Positions 17,862-26,339 of a DNA stretch of 64,000 bases are shown here, in pieces; within the stretch, counting starts at the first letter, position 1, and each line of letters opens with the position of its first letter. The notes beneath the pieces were generated by a model. It searched no databases and was not told the DNA's origin. It was given only the letters and a program-made list of their open reading frames with translations. The position numbers and the translations under genes were made by a program. The DNA lies in assembly GCF_004354985.1 (NCBI RefSeq), contig NZ_SMSK01000007.1:186001-250000 (forward strand), written 5' to 3'. The stretch comes from Segetibacter sp. 3557_3. GTDB taxonomy: Bacteria; Bacteroidota; Bacteroidia; Chitinophagales; Chitinophagaceae.

Positions 17862-18629
17862 ATGATGACTCATTTAAGCCTTTGGTCAGCCATCCGCTTG
17901 CACCGTTTGAGGGCAATGGGAAAAAACGTGCAGTCGATGCTGTTATCAGCAGCTATGCTTGTTTGTGGTGCCGTTACGAATATTAGCCCGGTGAATGCAC
18001 AATTGAAGGCAAAACAAAGATTGGTCTACTCCGACAACTTTAGCAAAGACCTTGACACTTCGAAATGGCAGGTGGAAATTGCACCAGTGGGAAATTCATC
18101 AGTGTATACGCGAAAAGGTCGCCTTGTACTCGACACCAAGGGAGGCGTTACCGTCTGGTTTAAACATCAACTAACCGGGAATAACCGTATTGAATTTACA
18201 AGGACGGTATTGGTGGATACGGGCATCAACGACCGCTTGTCGGACCTGAATATGTTTTGGATGGCCACCGATCCCCGCAACGACAGGGAAATTAGAAGAG
18301 ATGGTGTACTCGAGTCGTACGACTCCTTACGATTGTACTACCTGGGCATGGGCGGGAACAGCAACAGCACTACACGTTTTCGCAAATACGAAGGCAATGG
18401 TCAACGAACGTTGTTGCAGGAATACACAAACCGGGAGCACTTGCTGGAACCGAATAAACAATACCATGTCGTAATATCTGTTAAATGCAAACAGATTCAG
18501 GTAATTGTAAACGGAAAGATGATCGTAGATTATACAGATGAAAAGCCTTTAAGGTCGGGCTACTTTGGTTTTCGCTCCACCAAATCACGGCAGGCAATCG
18601 ACAACTTCAAGGTGCACCATTTACGTTGA
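17862..18629 (+). CDS. Secreted DUF6250-like concanavalin-fold protein
   Basis: The frame from 17862 encodes 255 residues; an internal ATG at 17916 (MGKNVQSMLLSAAML) gives a more usual signal peptide ending near PVNAQ and may be the real start. The mature domain has a jelly-roll pattern: LVYSDNFSKDLDTSKWQVE, GRLVLDTKGGVTVWFK, FWMATDPRNDREIRRDG, LRLYYLGMGGNSNSTTRF, and a closing IDNFKVHHLR. It resembles DUF6250 proteins, which occur in pectin and rhamnogalacturonan degradation loci of Bacteroidota. No catalytic assignment is possible. It may belong with the GH105 and sulfatase genes further right, although it is on the opposite strand from them. Confidence 0.82.
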   Translation: MMTHLSLWSAIRLHRLRAMGKNVQSMLLSAAMLVCGAVTNISPVNAQLKAKQRLVYSDNFSKDLDTSKWQVEIAPVGNSSVYTRKGRLVLDTKGGVTVWFKHQLTGNNRIEFTRTVLVDTGINDRLSDLNMFWMATDPRNDREIRRDGVLESYDSLRLYYLGMGGNSNSTTRFRKYEGNGQRTLLQEYTNREHLLEPNKQYHVVISVKCKQIQVIVNGKMIVDYTDEKPLRSGYFGFRSTKSRQAIDNFKVHHLR

Positions 18630-18752
18630 TTAATCCAGCCTAATCCAACGTCGTACAATCTCGCGGCCGAATCGCAATCTAAATGCATAACTCCCCAACC
18701 CAATACTTCAATACCCAATCCCCTTCTACCTCCTCAAATCCTAATACGCACT

Positions 18753-18800
18753 TGGCCAATCCGCAATTCGCCAATCCGCAATCCGCTAATCCGCTAATCC
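18753..18800. repeat. Short degenerate direct repeats (AATCCGCA/AATCCGCT units)
   Basis: The units CCAATCCGCA, TTCGCCAATCCGCA, ATCCGCTAATCCGCT and AATCC follow one another with little between them. They are too short and too close for a CRISPR array and are probably a slippage-generated microsatellite-like tract. Confidence 0.55.
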
Positions 18801-18854
18801 AAAATACCCAAACTCCCTCTTAAAGGCAGTTGGAATCCTGTTGAATAAAGATAT

Positions 18855-18945
18855 CGGTATAAGAGTGCGACGCCCGAACGTGCCCTTCGGTTCGGGCGGG
18901 CAACCGAAGTCCAATGGCTGTTCCAAAAGCCGGTTCAGAAAATTC
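18855..18945 (+). repeat. Dispersed repeat copy
   Basis: Contains GTATAAGAGTGCGACGCCC, close to GTACAAGAGTGCGACGCCC of the copy at 28734-28926, then a GC-rich insert with an internal palindrome (CCCGAACG...TTCGGTTCGGG) and a CAAC... GTTCCAAAAGCCGG tail. It lies at the 3' side of the sulfatase gene. Confidence 0.6.
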
Positions 18946-18971
18946 CACGCCCTGTTCGTGATTGCCGCTGG

Positions 18972-20420
18972 TTATTGCTTTTTAGCGGTTTCGCCAGCAA
19001 GAAAAGGCCAATCAGCGTTGGGCACATGCGCTTCCTGCATGAGCTGGCTCATCTTATCAACAATTGTTTTATTGGTACCGGCAACATTCTTTTGTTCTGC
19101 CGGATCTGAAGAGAGGTCGTAAAGTTCTATGAGACTGTTCGGTGATTTTGCATTTAGCCTGATTGCCTTCCAGTTTTTCCAGCGCACTGCCTGCTTACCA
19201 GTACCCTCATGAAACTCCCAGTACAAATAAGGTCGTTGTTCCTTTTGCGACAACCCCTTTAACACGGGCAGGAAGGAGATACCGTCGATATTCTTTGTAG
19301 GCTTGCCGCCTGCAATTTCTTCAACCGTAGGATACATATCCCAGAAAGTAGCAAGCTGGCTGGTGACACCCGGCTTAATTACTCCTTTCCAGGAAGCGAT
19401 AAACGGTACCCTAATTCCGCCTTCAAACAAGTCACGCTTAATTCCCTTCAAGCCGCCGCTACTATTGAAAAACTCAGGATCTCCGCCATGCTCTTTGTGC
19501 GGTCCGTTATCACTGCTGAAAATCACCAGTGTGTTTTTATCCATTCCACTTTTTTCGAGCTGGGTCATGATCTGGCCAACGTAACTATCGAGCCGGGACA
19601 CCATGGATGCAAAGGCAGCATGCGGGTGTTCGTCGTAATGGTGGACTTCCCCATCACCCTTGCCGGTTGGCGGCTTTACGGGTGCTTCATTGAATTGTTT
19701 TACGTAAGATGTGTACACACTGTCGTGGGGCACCACTACGTCGGCATGCGGCAGGGTATAAGGCAGGTAAAGGAAAAATGGCCGGCTTTGCTTTTTAGCA
19801 AGAAACGCCATAGCCTGTTGCTGGATGAGGTCTGCAGAATAAACTGAGTCTGTTTTGAGATTACCTGCCAGGTCTATTCTTTCGTGGTTGTGCCATAGAT
19901 GATCGGGAAAGTAATTGTGTGCAAGTGTCTGGCAATTGTAGCCGTAAAATTCATCAAAGCCCTGCTTCTGCGGGTCTCCCGTGGTGGTGATATAACCCAT
20001 ACCCCACTTGCCAAATGCGGCGGTTGTATACGCCAATTGTTGAAGCCGGCTGGGGAATGTTTTTGCACTGGCAGGTAAGGGAAATTGTCCTTCTGGTTTC
20101 ATCCCCTTGTTTCCCCTTACGGCCGTGTGGCCCGTATGTAAACCCGTAAGCAAGCTGGCGCGTGAAGGTGCACACACGGTGCTACCCGCATAAAATTGCG
20201 TAAACTTCAATCCTCCTTTCGCAAGCCGATCAATGTTTGGCGTCCTCACCTTCGACTGACCATAACAGCCCAGGTCGCCATAACCAAGGTCATCTGCCAG
20301 GATAAATATGATATTTGGACGTTCCTGCGCAGCGGCTGATGCTAGCGTGATAAGCGCAATCAGCAGGTTGGCAAAACGAAAAAAAAGCCTTGAAAAGGTG
20401 TTTGCAAAATGTATGTTCAA
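18972..20420 (-). CDS. Secreted sulfatase (type I, formylglycine-dependent)
   Basis: A 482-residue arylsulfatase-like protein with a signal peptide ending around residue 31 (LASAAAQ). The active-site signature is VCAPSRASLLTG, with Cys83 the residue that is converted to formylglycine; metal ligands include Asp43-Asp44 in FILADDLGYGDLGCYG and the FSSDNGPHKEHGG block (DN pair). Length and C-terminal LYDLSSDPAEQKNVA motif are typical. It removes sulfate esters, most likely from polysaccharides, in the periplasm or outside. It needs a formylglycine-generating or anaerobic maturation enzyme, and none is evident in the window (gldJ at 29173 only shares the fold). It may release sulfate that the cys cluster assimilates; that link is inference. 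Confidence 0.94.
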   Translation of the reverse strand: MNIHFANTFSRLFFRFANLLIALITLASAAAQERPNIIFILADDLGYGDLGCYGQSKVRTPNIDRLAKGGLKFTQFYAGSTVCAPSRASLLTGLHTGHTAVRGNKGMKPEGQFPLPASAKTFPSRLQQLAYTTAAFGKWGMGYITTTGDPQKQGFDEFYGYNCQTLAHNYFPDHLWHNHERIDLAGNLKTDSVYSADLIQQQAMAFLAKKQSRPFFLYLPYTLPHADVVVPHDSVYTSYVKQFNEAPVKPPTGKGDGEVHHYDEHPHAAFASMVSRLDSYVGQIMTQLEKSGMDKNTLVIFSSDNGPHKEHGGDPEFFNSSGGLKGIKRDLFEGGIRVPFIASWKGVIKPGVTSQLATFWDMYPTVEEIAGGKPTKNIDGISFLPVLKGLSQKEQRPYLYWEFHEGTGKQAVRWKNWKAIRLNAKSPNSLIELYDLSSDPAEQKNVAGTNKTIVDKMSQLMQEAHVPNADWPFLAGETAKKQ

Positions 20421-20466
20421 GACAGTTCAATTTTTAATAGGGTGATTAAAATGGCAATCCCCCGGA

Positions 20467-21909
20467 TTACTCCTCATTAAACGTAAGTTTCACCAAACCG
20501 GCTTCCCGCTTACTTAAATAGGGCATGATCACCGCGTCTTCGGTCAACGGCTGCAATTGGTTGAGCATATAATCATACTTGTCATTTACCCGAACATCCG
20601 TTGTTTCCAGCATATTTGCGGCCGATCCGGAAACCATAAACAAGCCTTTACGATTTCCTGTGAAGTGTTGACCAACAAGCAGGTAACTCTTGTTTCTGAC
20701 CATAAACCGGGTAAATCTTCTTGGCTCCAGGTTATACTTGTCTTTGTCGTTGGCAAACAGGCTGTCAGAAGCCACCTTCAACTGCTCATCGAGTAAACTA
20801 AACCGAACAGCCGTGGGAATAGCCGGTGCACCCCGGACTGCAAACCGGTTTCCGGATAGCATTGGTTGTCCACCACCCGCGATATAGTCAACATAATTGT
20901 CGAACTGGCTCCGGTTAACCTGGTTGATAACGGTTGGTATCCCCATGGGGCCGCCATTCATAGGTATCCAATGGGGAGACGATCCGTTTAGCAGAAGAAA
21001 GTTTGTGTTGGTATTGTTCCTGAACTGGGTTCGAAGGGTGACGAGTGGTTTTTTTTCGTGTAAATACTTATCGAGTTGACTGATAAAAATTGTTCGCACC
21101 CGCCCACCATAGTAGCTGTCGCGCACCAGCGCATAAACAGTAACGCTTGAGTCGTCGCGATTGTAGTTGAAGTTTGCCTGCGTGTACATGTTTGCCACGC
21201 TGTTAAACGTGGTGCCGATTACAACCCCTGAGTCAAGGTTGACCTTTAGCATTTCAAGTGCGAAGTTTATTCCATCACGCGACGATTTCAGCAGCAGCAT
21301 TTCGCGCTTGCTAATAACATTCACCTGCTGAAGCCGGTCATAACTCCCGAAGACATAAGAAACGCTTTTTTTCCAGGTCACTGTCATAGCGGTATCCACA
21401 TGTATCAGTATGCTGGCAACCTTCTCAAGCGCTTTGTAGTAAGTATGCGAAACCACACAGAGGTGGGAATCCATTGCTGTTAGCTGCAAACTTCCATTAC
21501 CTTTTACAAACTCAGCACTGATCACTTGCTTGAAAGCGGGGGTTAACGACCTGGCATTCCCCTCCCGGTCAATTTTCCAGAGTTCGTGTAATGTAGTGTT
21601 AGGAATATGGATATAGAGGTAATAAAAATCTGCGATCGGGATAACTTTAAAATCTGCGTTGCTAGCGAGCTTGAAAGGGAACTCTTTCTTTGAAATGAAT
21701 TTTAGCTGCTGGTCAAAAATGTAGATCGCGGGTTTCTTTTTATAAGCGAGGCCCAGCAGGTGATGATAACCTCCGATGTTGGACACCAACTGCATTGCAT
21801 CGGGGTAATTGACAATGGCAGACTGCCTGCTGTATTGAATCTTCTGGCTTGCTGCCGGCAAATACAACAGGGATAGAACAGCCACTACACTGGTATACAG
21901 CTTCCTCAT
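20467..21909 (-). CDS. Secreted protein of unknown function
   Basis: A 480-residue protein with a clear signal peptide (MRKLYTSVVAVLSLLYLPAAS). I do not recognise the family. The sequence is strand-rich with repeated aromatic-hydrophobic segments such as HLLGLAYKKKPAIYIFDQQ, FYYLYIHIPNTTLHELWKI, LCVVSHTYYKALEKVA, FTRFMVRNKSYLLVGQH and KGLFMVSGSAANM, a pattern that would suit a beta-propeller, but no diagnostic motif is present. It lies 46 bp upstream of the sulfatase gene on the same strand and could be co-transcribed with it. Codon use looks like its neighbours. Confidence 0.75.
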   Translation of the reverse strand: MRKLYTSVVAVLSLLYLPAASQKIQYSRQSAIVNYPDAMQLVSNIGGYHHLLGLAYKKKPAIYIFDQQLKFISKKEFPFKLASNADFKVIPIADFYYLYIHIPNTTLHELWKIDREGNARSLTPAFKQVISAEFVKGNGSLQLTAMDSHLCVVSHTYYKALEKVASILIHVDTAMTVTWKKSVSYVFGSYDRLQQVNVISKREMLLLKSSRDGINFALEMLKVNLDSGVVIGTTFNSVANMYTQANFNYNRDDSSVTVYALVRDSYYGGRVRTIFISQLDKYLHEKKPLVTLRTQFRNNTNTNFLLLNGSSPHWIPMNGGPMGIPTVINQVNRSQFDNYVDYIAGGGQPMLSGNRFAVRGAPAIPTAVRFSLLDEQLKVASDSLFANDKDKYNLEPRRFTRFMVRNKSYLLVGQHFTGNRKGLFMVSGSAANMLETTDVRVNDKYDYMLNQLQPLTEDAVIMPYLSKREAGLVKLTFNEE

Positions 21910-21988
21910 TGTTTTCTACTTTCGTATAATCCCCGTTTGATCATCCTGAACATACAACCATTCGGCCGAAAAGGTGGCTTAAGATAAC

Positions 21989-23119
21989 CTATTTTAGTTT
22001 ATATACCTCCGTTCCCGCGAGCAAAAAACAGCCGAGACCATAGTCTTCGAAGTCGGGCTTACTTGTATAACTAACCGGCTGACCATCTTTTGGTTCTTTG
22101 CCGGTACCTTGTACATAACCCAGGAAACCGTTTGGATGAACAGCATCTTTTGTCATTGCTTTCCATGCTTTTACTACTACGGGATAATAGGTCTTGCGAT
22201 CAAAGATACCCTTGTTTAAACCCCAGGCAAACCCATAGGCAAACAAAGCTGTTCCTGACGTTTCTTTACCGCCGAAGTTCGTAGAGTCGTGCAGGCTGAC
22301 ATTCCAGAAACCATCTTTGCGCTGGAGCGGGATCAGTGCATCTGCCATGTTTTTGAAATCCGTCATGTACTCATTGTAGTGCGGATCATTTTCCGGGAGC
22401 ATATCGAGGGTTCTCACCAAAGCAGCGAATACCCAACCATTTCCCCGGCTCCAGTAGCAGTCCTCGCCATTGGGTTCCTTATAGGGTGGAACAAAATCTT
22501 TGTCGCGCCACCACAATCGATCAGCAGGATTATACAAGCCTTTTCCACCATGCTGGTATTTCGAAAACGCGTACAGGTCGTACATCTTCCTGAAGTAATT
22601 GGTATCGCTGTACAGCACACCCAGTCGGGTAAATACCGGCATCGCCATTTGAAGCGCATCTATCCAGTTCCAATCGTCGTTTTTCTCACTTTTCACCATG
22701 AGGTCGATAGACGTTTTTATGTCTTTTATCCTTTCAGGTTTCTTATCGATCCGGTATAAATCGATGTAGGTCTGACCGCAAGCCTGGTCATCAGCGTTCC
22801 GGGTGGTTGGCGAACTGCGAAGACCCCAGTTGTGTTTTTCACCCCAGCTTACGGCATAGTCATAATATTTCTTTTGAGGATCAATTGCGTGCAGTGCCAT
22901 TAAACCTTCGTAATACACTGCCCGGGTCCAGATATTACTGGGCCTTTCCCGGTTTGTAACAATAGGTTTGCCCGGATCCGGCCAGGTATTCATGAAATAT
23001 TGGTTTGTCAGCCGGAGTGACTTTAAAATTTTCTTTGATGAAGGAAGACGTTGAGCGTCAACTCGAATCAACGATGCCGAAGCAAAAAGCAGGGTGAGAA
23101 AAAATTTTCTGGAAGTCAT
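21989..23119 (-). CDS. Glycoside hydrolase family 88/105 (unsaturated glucuronyl/galacturonyl hydrolase)
   Basis: A 376-residue protein when started at the ATG at 23119, which gives a good signal peptide (MTSRKFFLTLLFASASLIRVDAQ); the frame extends to 23173. The (alpha/alpha)6 barrel family features are WTRAVYYEGLMALHAID, NADDQACGQTYIDLYRID, DDWNWIDALQMAMPVFTRLG with the likely catalytic Asp, YWSRGNGWVFAALVRTLDMLP and GKETSGTALFAYGFAWGLNKG. GH105 enzymes of the YteR kind remove the unsaturated uronic acid left by pectin or rhamnogalacturonan lyases. The secreted location and the DUF6250-like, sulfatase and DUF1080 neighbours indicate plant or algal polysaccharide use. Exact substrate is inference. 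Confidence 0.92.
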   Translation of the reverse strand: MTSRKFFLTLLFASASLIRVDAQRLPSSKKILKSLRLTNQYFMNTWPDPGKPIVTNRERPSNIWTRAVYYEGLMALHAIDPQKKYYDYAVSWGEKHNWGLRSSPTTRNADDQACGQTYIDLYRIDKKPERIKDIKTSIDLMVKSEKNDDWNWIDALQMAMPVFTRLGVLYSDTNYFRKMYDLYAFSKYQHGGKGLYNPADRLWWRDKDFVPPYKEPNGEDCYWSRGNGWVFAALVRTLDMLPENDPHYNEYMTDFKNMADALIPLQRKDGFWNVSLHDSTNFGGKETSGTALFAYGFAWGLNKGIFDRKTYYPVVVKAWKAMTKDAVHPNGFLGYVQGTGKEPKDGQPVSYTSKPDFEDYGLGCFLLAGTEVYKLK

Positions 23120-23440
23120 TAGCAAGCGATTTTTAGATGCCACTATGTTAGCTGATATAGCAACAGTAATCATCCTGTAGTATCCTGTGAATATACCAAT
23201 CCCACCACTACCGGGAAAGGAATAAATACAGCTTTTGCAGCTACCCGGATGTTCAAACAGCGGTGCAATAAGAGCCTTGAATTTTTAAATGCTTAAATGG
23301 CCACTAACCCATTTTACTACAATCCAGCAGATTAGTCTGGTTACTTTATACCAATGTGAAGATTATTTGGTTACTTTTACAAACAAAGCTGGTGTTTTTA
23401 GCAGCTTTAAGGAAAAAAGTTACATATTCCGTTTATTCTA

Positions 23441-23770
23441 ATGCAAACCAACATGAAAGAGCACTTCCAAACCTTAATCAATCTCCGGCAACATTCGTTA
23501 CAATTCAATTCATGTAATGGCTACGGCGAAATTAATCGTGTGCTTAGCCAATACACCAACGTGCTTCATAACCTTAGCAGCCACAGCGATCATTACAAAA
23601 CCGTTGCCAAATGGTATTACCACGATATCACCTCTATCAGGGATAACATACAACGTTCGGTAGACGCAACGGAACTCTCAGAAAAGGTGCATGCATTTGA
23701 GTGTGCCGGAAGTGAGCTCAAAGCAAACATCGACGCGCTGGCTTACCTCGTGAAACCTCAACAGGATTAG
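23441..23770 (+). CDS. Small protein of unknown function
   Basis: A 109-residue frame (or 105 from the second ATG, 23453) of helical, His- and Asn-rich character with no signal peptide, membrane segment or recognised domain. Predicted helices include EINRVLSQYTNVLHNLSSHS and ELSEKVHAFECAGSELKAN. It is the only rightward gene between two leftward glycan genes and ends 30 bases before the convergent DUF6807 gene. Coding potential is reasonable because no competing frame is long here, but I cannot assign a role and the gene could be spurious. Confidence 0.5.
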   Translation: MQTNMKEHFQTLINLRQHSLQFNSCNGYGEINRVLSQYTNVLHNLSSHSDHYKTVAKWYYHDITSIRDNIQRSVDATELSEKVHAFECAGSELKANIDALAYLVKPQQD

Positions 23771-23800
23771 TCGCGCCTTTCAAAATTTTAAATTGGTGTT

Positions 23801-24847
23801 TTACATCTTACCAAAAGATGATGCAAGTTTGTTAAGCGTTTCAGGCGAAATGCTTTTACTTCCGTTATCAACCACCAACCGGTGCTTAAATGTTACCGAC
23901 TCACCCTTATTTAGCTTTAGATTGGTACTCTTTTGATCATTGGTAAAAACCTTTTCACCTAGGGGATTAGCTGCAAATAACCCATATCCCCGGGCATGCC
24001 AGTAAGTGGGGTAGTTTACATTTTTAGGATGGTCGATGATGGCTACCGTAACTGAGTCAGCCGACATTTTTCCAAACATTTTCACCCAGGCTGCCCTTGT
24101 ACCCCAAACCTCATTGCCAGCTTTACCTGCGCTCGACAACATATTTCCATTGGCAACCTTGTCGGTTCCACCTTTTACCACAGTGACATTGCCCTTGTCA
24201 TCCGTAAACTTCTGATCCTCGTCCGTAGGTATTTGCAGTTCGTGCGCAACACGTATTGCAAATAGACCATCTTTAACGTCGGTAAATACCACTTCGGTGC
24301 TGGCGGTAAGCGTTGTAAACCGGTCAATGATCCGCTGGCTCCCGCTTGCGCTGAATTCATAACGTGTAGTCTCTTCCAACAACACTTTGTTTTTATGGTC
24401 GGTCCAGTTTGCATGGTACGCCAGGACCCCCGTTTGACCACCCGTTGTTTCCAGTATTTTGTCGGTTTTCACCCAGCCATATTTTGGTTTTCTTTCCGGA
24501 GGAATAGCATAGGAGTTGTTCCAGAAATCAAGACCGTTTACATTTTCGAAATTGAACCAAATTCCAATGTGGTGGGGATGGTCAATCGGATCACCGGGTT
24601 TCGTGTTTAAAGGAAAGCCGCGGGTGACTGCAACTCCGTTGGATGCATTCACGGGATACAAGACCGGCTTCTCGAGTGTGTCGGGATATAGGAAGCTGGT
24701 AAAAAGTTTCTCGCCTACAAAGATGTTGATCTTATTGGTTTTGGACTCCTTAACCAGTCGTATAAGCTCACGCCGCTGGGCATGTGCAACCAACAAGCTC
24801 GCGGTACAAATCACCGCCAGTGCAATTACACGTGCTACTTTCAACAT
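23801..24847 (-). CDS. PmoA-like (DUF6807) family secreted protein
   Basis: A 348-residue protein with a signal peptide (ICTASLLVAHAQ). The fold marks of the DUF6807/PmoA family are DHPHHIGIWFNFENVNGLDFW, YGWVKTDKILE, VFTDVKDGLFAIRVAHELQ, EVWGTRAAWVKMFGKM and NYPTYWHARGYGLFAANPLG. The family is frequently found with Gfo/Idh oxidoreductases and DUF1080 proteins in Bacteroidota and Planctomycetes; despite the historic name it is not a methane oxygenase. The conserved His-Pro-His-His segment hints at a metal or sugar site. It is 38 bp downstream of the Tat-exported Gfo/Idh gene and probably shares its transcript. Confidence 0.87.
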   Translation of the reverse strand: MLKVARVIALAVICTASLLVAHAQRRELIRLVKESKTNKINIFVGEKLFTSFLYPDTLEKPVLYPVNASNGVAVTRGFPLNTKPGDPIDHPHHIGIWFNFENVNGLDFWNNSYAIPPERKPKYGWVKTDKILETTGGQTGVLAYHANWTDHKNKVLLEETTRYEFSASGSQRIIDRFTTLTASTEVVFTDVKDGLFAIRVAHELQIPTDEDQKFTDDKGNVTVVKGGTDKVANGNMLSSAGKAGNEVWGTRAAWVKMFGKMSADSVTVAIIDHPKNVNYPTYWHARGYGLFAANPLGEKVFTNDQKSTNLKLNKGESVTFKHRLVVDNGSKSISPETLNKLASSFGKM

Positions 24848-24885
24848 CAGTAATGGTATTTGTTGGCCCAGGGGCTGCCCACTTC

Positions 24886-26241
24886 TTAGTATTTGAACGG
24901 TTTGCCATTCGCCATAACCTCCTGGGTTTTTTCATCGAACGTTACTTTAGCCCCGGTATGTACCGCAGCATTGGTCATGATGGTTGCAATTGAATGACTG
25001 TATCCTGCTTCAACCGGTGCATTCGGCTGTTTACGGCTTCGAACGCATTCCATCCAGTTACGTACGTGGTTGGAGGTAAGTCGGTCGCCCCCGGTGTTAG
25101 CACTCGCAATTACCTGCTCAACTTCCGACAGGCTCATTTCCTTTAACAGGTTTTCCTGCATATTCATCTCGCCAGCTTTCGACCTGGTTAAACCACCTCT
25201 TGGTGAAACCTTATTGGTGTTCAGGTTCAATTCACCACCGTTGGAATAGTATATTTCAGCCGGGTTCTCATCTCCGTTGTGCATACGGGACCCAAAGGTT
25301 ACCTGGAAGCCCGTCTTCGGATCGTTAGCAGGACCATAATCGAACACAGCAGTAATCGTATCCCAGTTTGTGCGCCCGTCTTTCCACATGTAGATGCCGC
25401 CATTAGCAACCACACTGCGCGGGTGCTCTATGCCGCTAAACCAATGCACGGTATCAATCTGGTGGCTCATCCATTGGCCGGGAAGACCTGAGGAATACGG
25501 CCAGAAAAGACGGAACTCGAGGTATTTACGCGGATCAAACGAATCATCAGGCCGGTTCATCAGGAATCGTTTCCAATCGGTATCTTCTTTTTTGATCTGG
25601 TTAAGCAGGGCCGTACGTCTCCACCGGCCGGGTTGATTTACGTTCCACGTAAGTTCAACCATGGTAATCGGCCCGAACTTGCCCGACTTAATAAACTCAT
25701 GGGCAGCATGGTAATTTGAGCCGCTCCTGCGTTGTGATCCGATTTGAACAATCCGGTCCGTTGCTTTAATCGCCTTCAAGGCAGCCCGGTTGTCCTCCAT
25801 CGTTTCCGCAAATGGCTTTTCTACATAGGCATCGCAACCTGCTTTAACAGCTTCAATTGCGTGTAAGGCATGTTGAAAATCTGCAGTCCCTACAAAAACC
25901 GCGTCTACCAGTTTCTTGCTGTACATTTCCTCGTTATTCCTGCAAGCAACTACGTCGTTTTGCATCTTCTCTTTCCACATCCGGGCACCTTCCTCCCGGC
26001 GTTTGTTCCAGATGTCGGAAACAGCCACTACTTCAAAATTCAGCTCCTTGTAGTGATTCATAAAACATGGCATATGCGAACTCCGGTGCCGGTCAGAGAA
26101 ACCAACAACACCAACCCGAACCCTGTCGTTCGCCCCGATGATCCGGTTGTAACTCTTAGCACTCCACCCGGTTTGTGCAACTAAAACCCCTGCACCGGCC
26201 AAAGCGGCCTGTTGTATAAAATCGCGACGTGTTTGTGGCAT
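24886..26241 (-). CDS. Gfo/Idh/MocA family oxidoreductase, Tat-exported
   Basis: A 451-residue protein starting MPQTRRDFIQQAALAGAG, a twin-arginine signal, followed by RVRVGVVGFSDRHRSSHMPCF (Rossmann loop), AYVEKPFAETMEDNRA with the EKP catalytic-lysine motif, RRSGSNYHAAHEFIKSGKFG, and QWMSHQIDTVHWFSG in the substrate region. As with the protein at 14037, an exported enzyme of this family would need a tightly held cofactor. It is followed by the DUF6807 gene and preceded by the double DUF1080 gene, forming the core of the second sugar-processing locus (27695-23801). Confidence 0.92.
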   Translation of the reverse strand: MPQTRRDFIQQAALAGAGVLVAQTGWSAKSYNRIIGANDRVRVGVVGFSDRHRSSHMPCFMNHYKELNFEVVAVSDIWNKRREEGARMWKEKMQNDVVACRNNEEMYSKKLVDAVFVGTADFQHALHAIEAVKAGCDAYVEKPFAETMEDNRAALKAIKATDRIVQIGSQRRSGSNYHAAHEFIKSGKFGPITMVELTWNVNQPGRWRRTALLNQIKKEDTDWKRFLMNRPDDSFDPRKYLEFRLFWPYSSGLPGQWMSHQIDTVHWFSGIEHPRSVVANGGIYMWKDGRTNWDTITAVFDYGPANDPKTGFQVTFGSRMHNGDENPAEIYYSNGGELNLNTNKVSPRGGLTRSKAGEMNMQENLLKEMSLSEVEQVIASANTGGDRLTSNHVRNWMECVRSRKQPNAPVEAGYSHSIATIMTNAAVHTGAKVTFDEKTQEVMANGKPFKY

Positions 26242-26339
26242 AACGAATCGTTTTAATAGAAATGAAAGTTCCTTTCAGTATATAATGATAAGATGATGTG
26301 TGCTGTTAATTATGGGCAATGAGCCTGCTATATGGCAGG

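Larger units (their letters stand above)
18630..18971. other. Intergenic stretch with short direct repeats and one dispersed repeat
   Basis: Convergent gap between the DUF6250-like gene and the sulfatase gene. The middle (18753-18800) is built of short tandem-like units of the kind CCAATCCGCA and AATCCGCT. The right part contains a copy of the dispersed repeat. No gene or clear terminator is visible. Confidence 0.6.

Noticed and set aside
18753-18800. CRISPR-like direct repeats
   Set aside because: Units are under 15 bases with almost no spacers and no cas genes are present.
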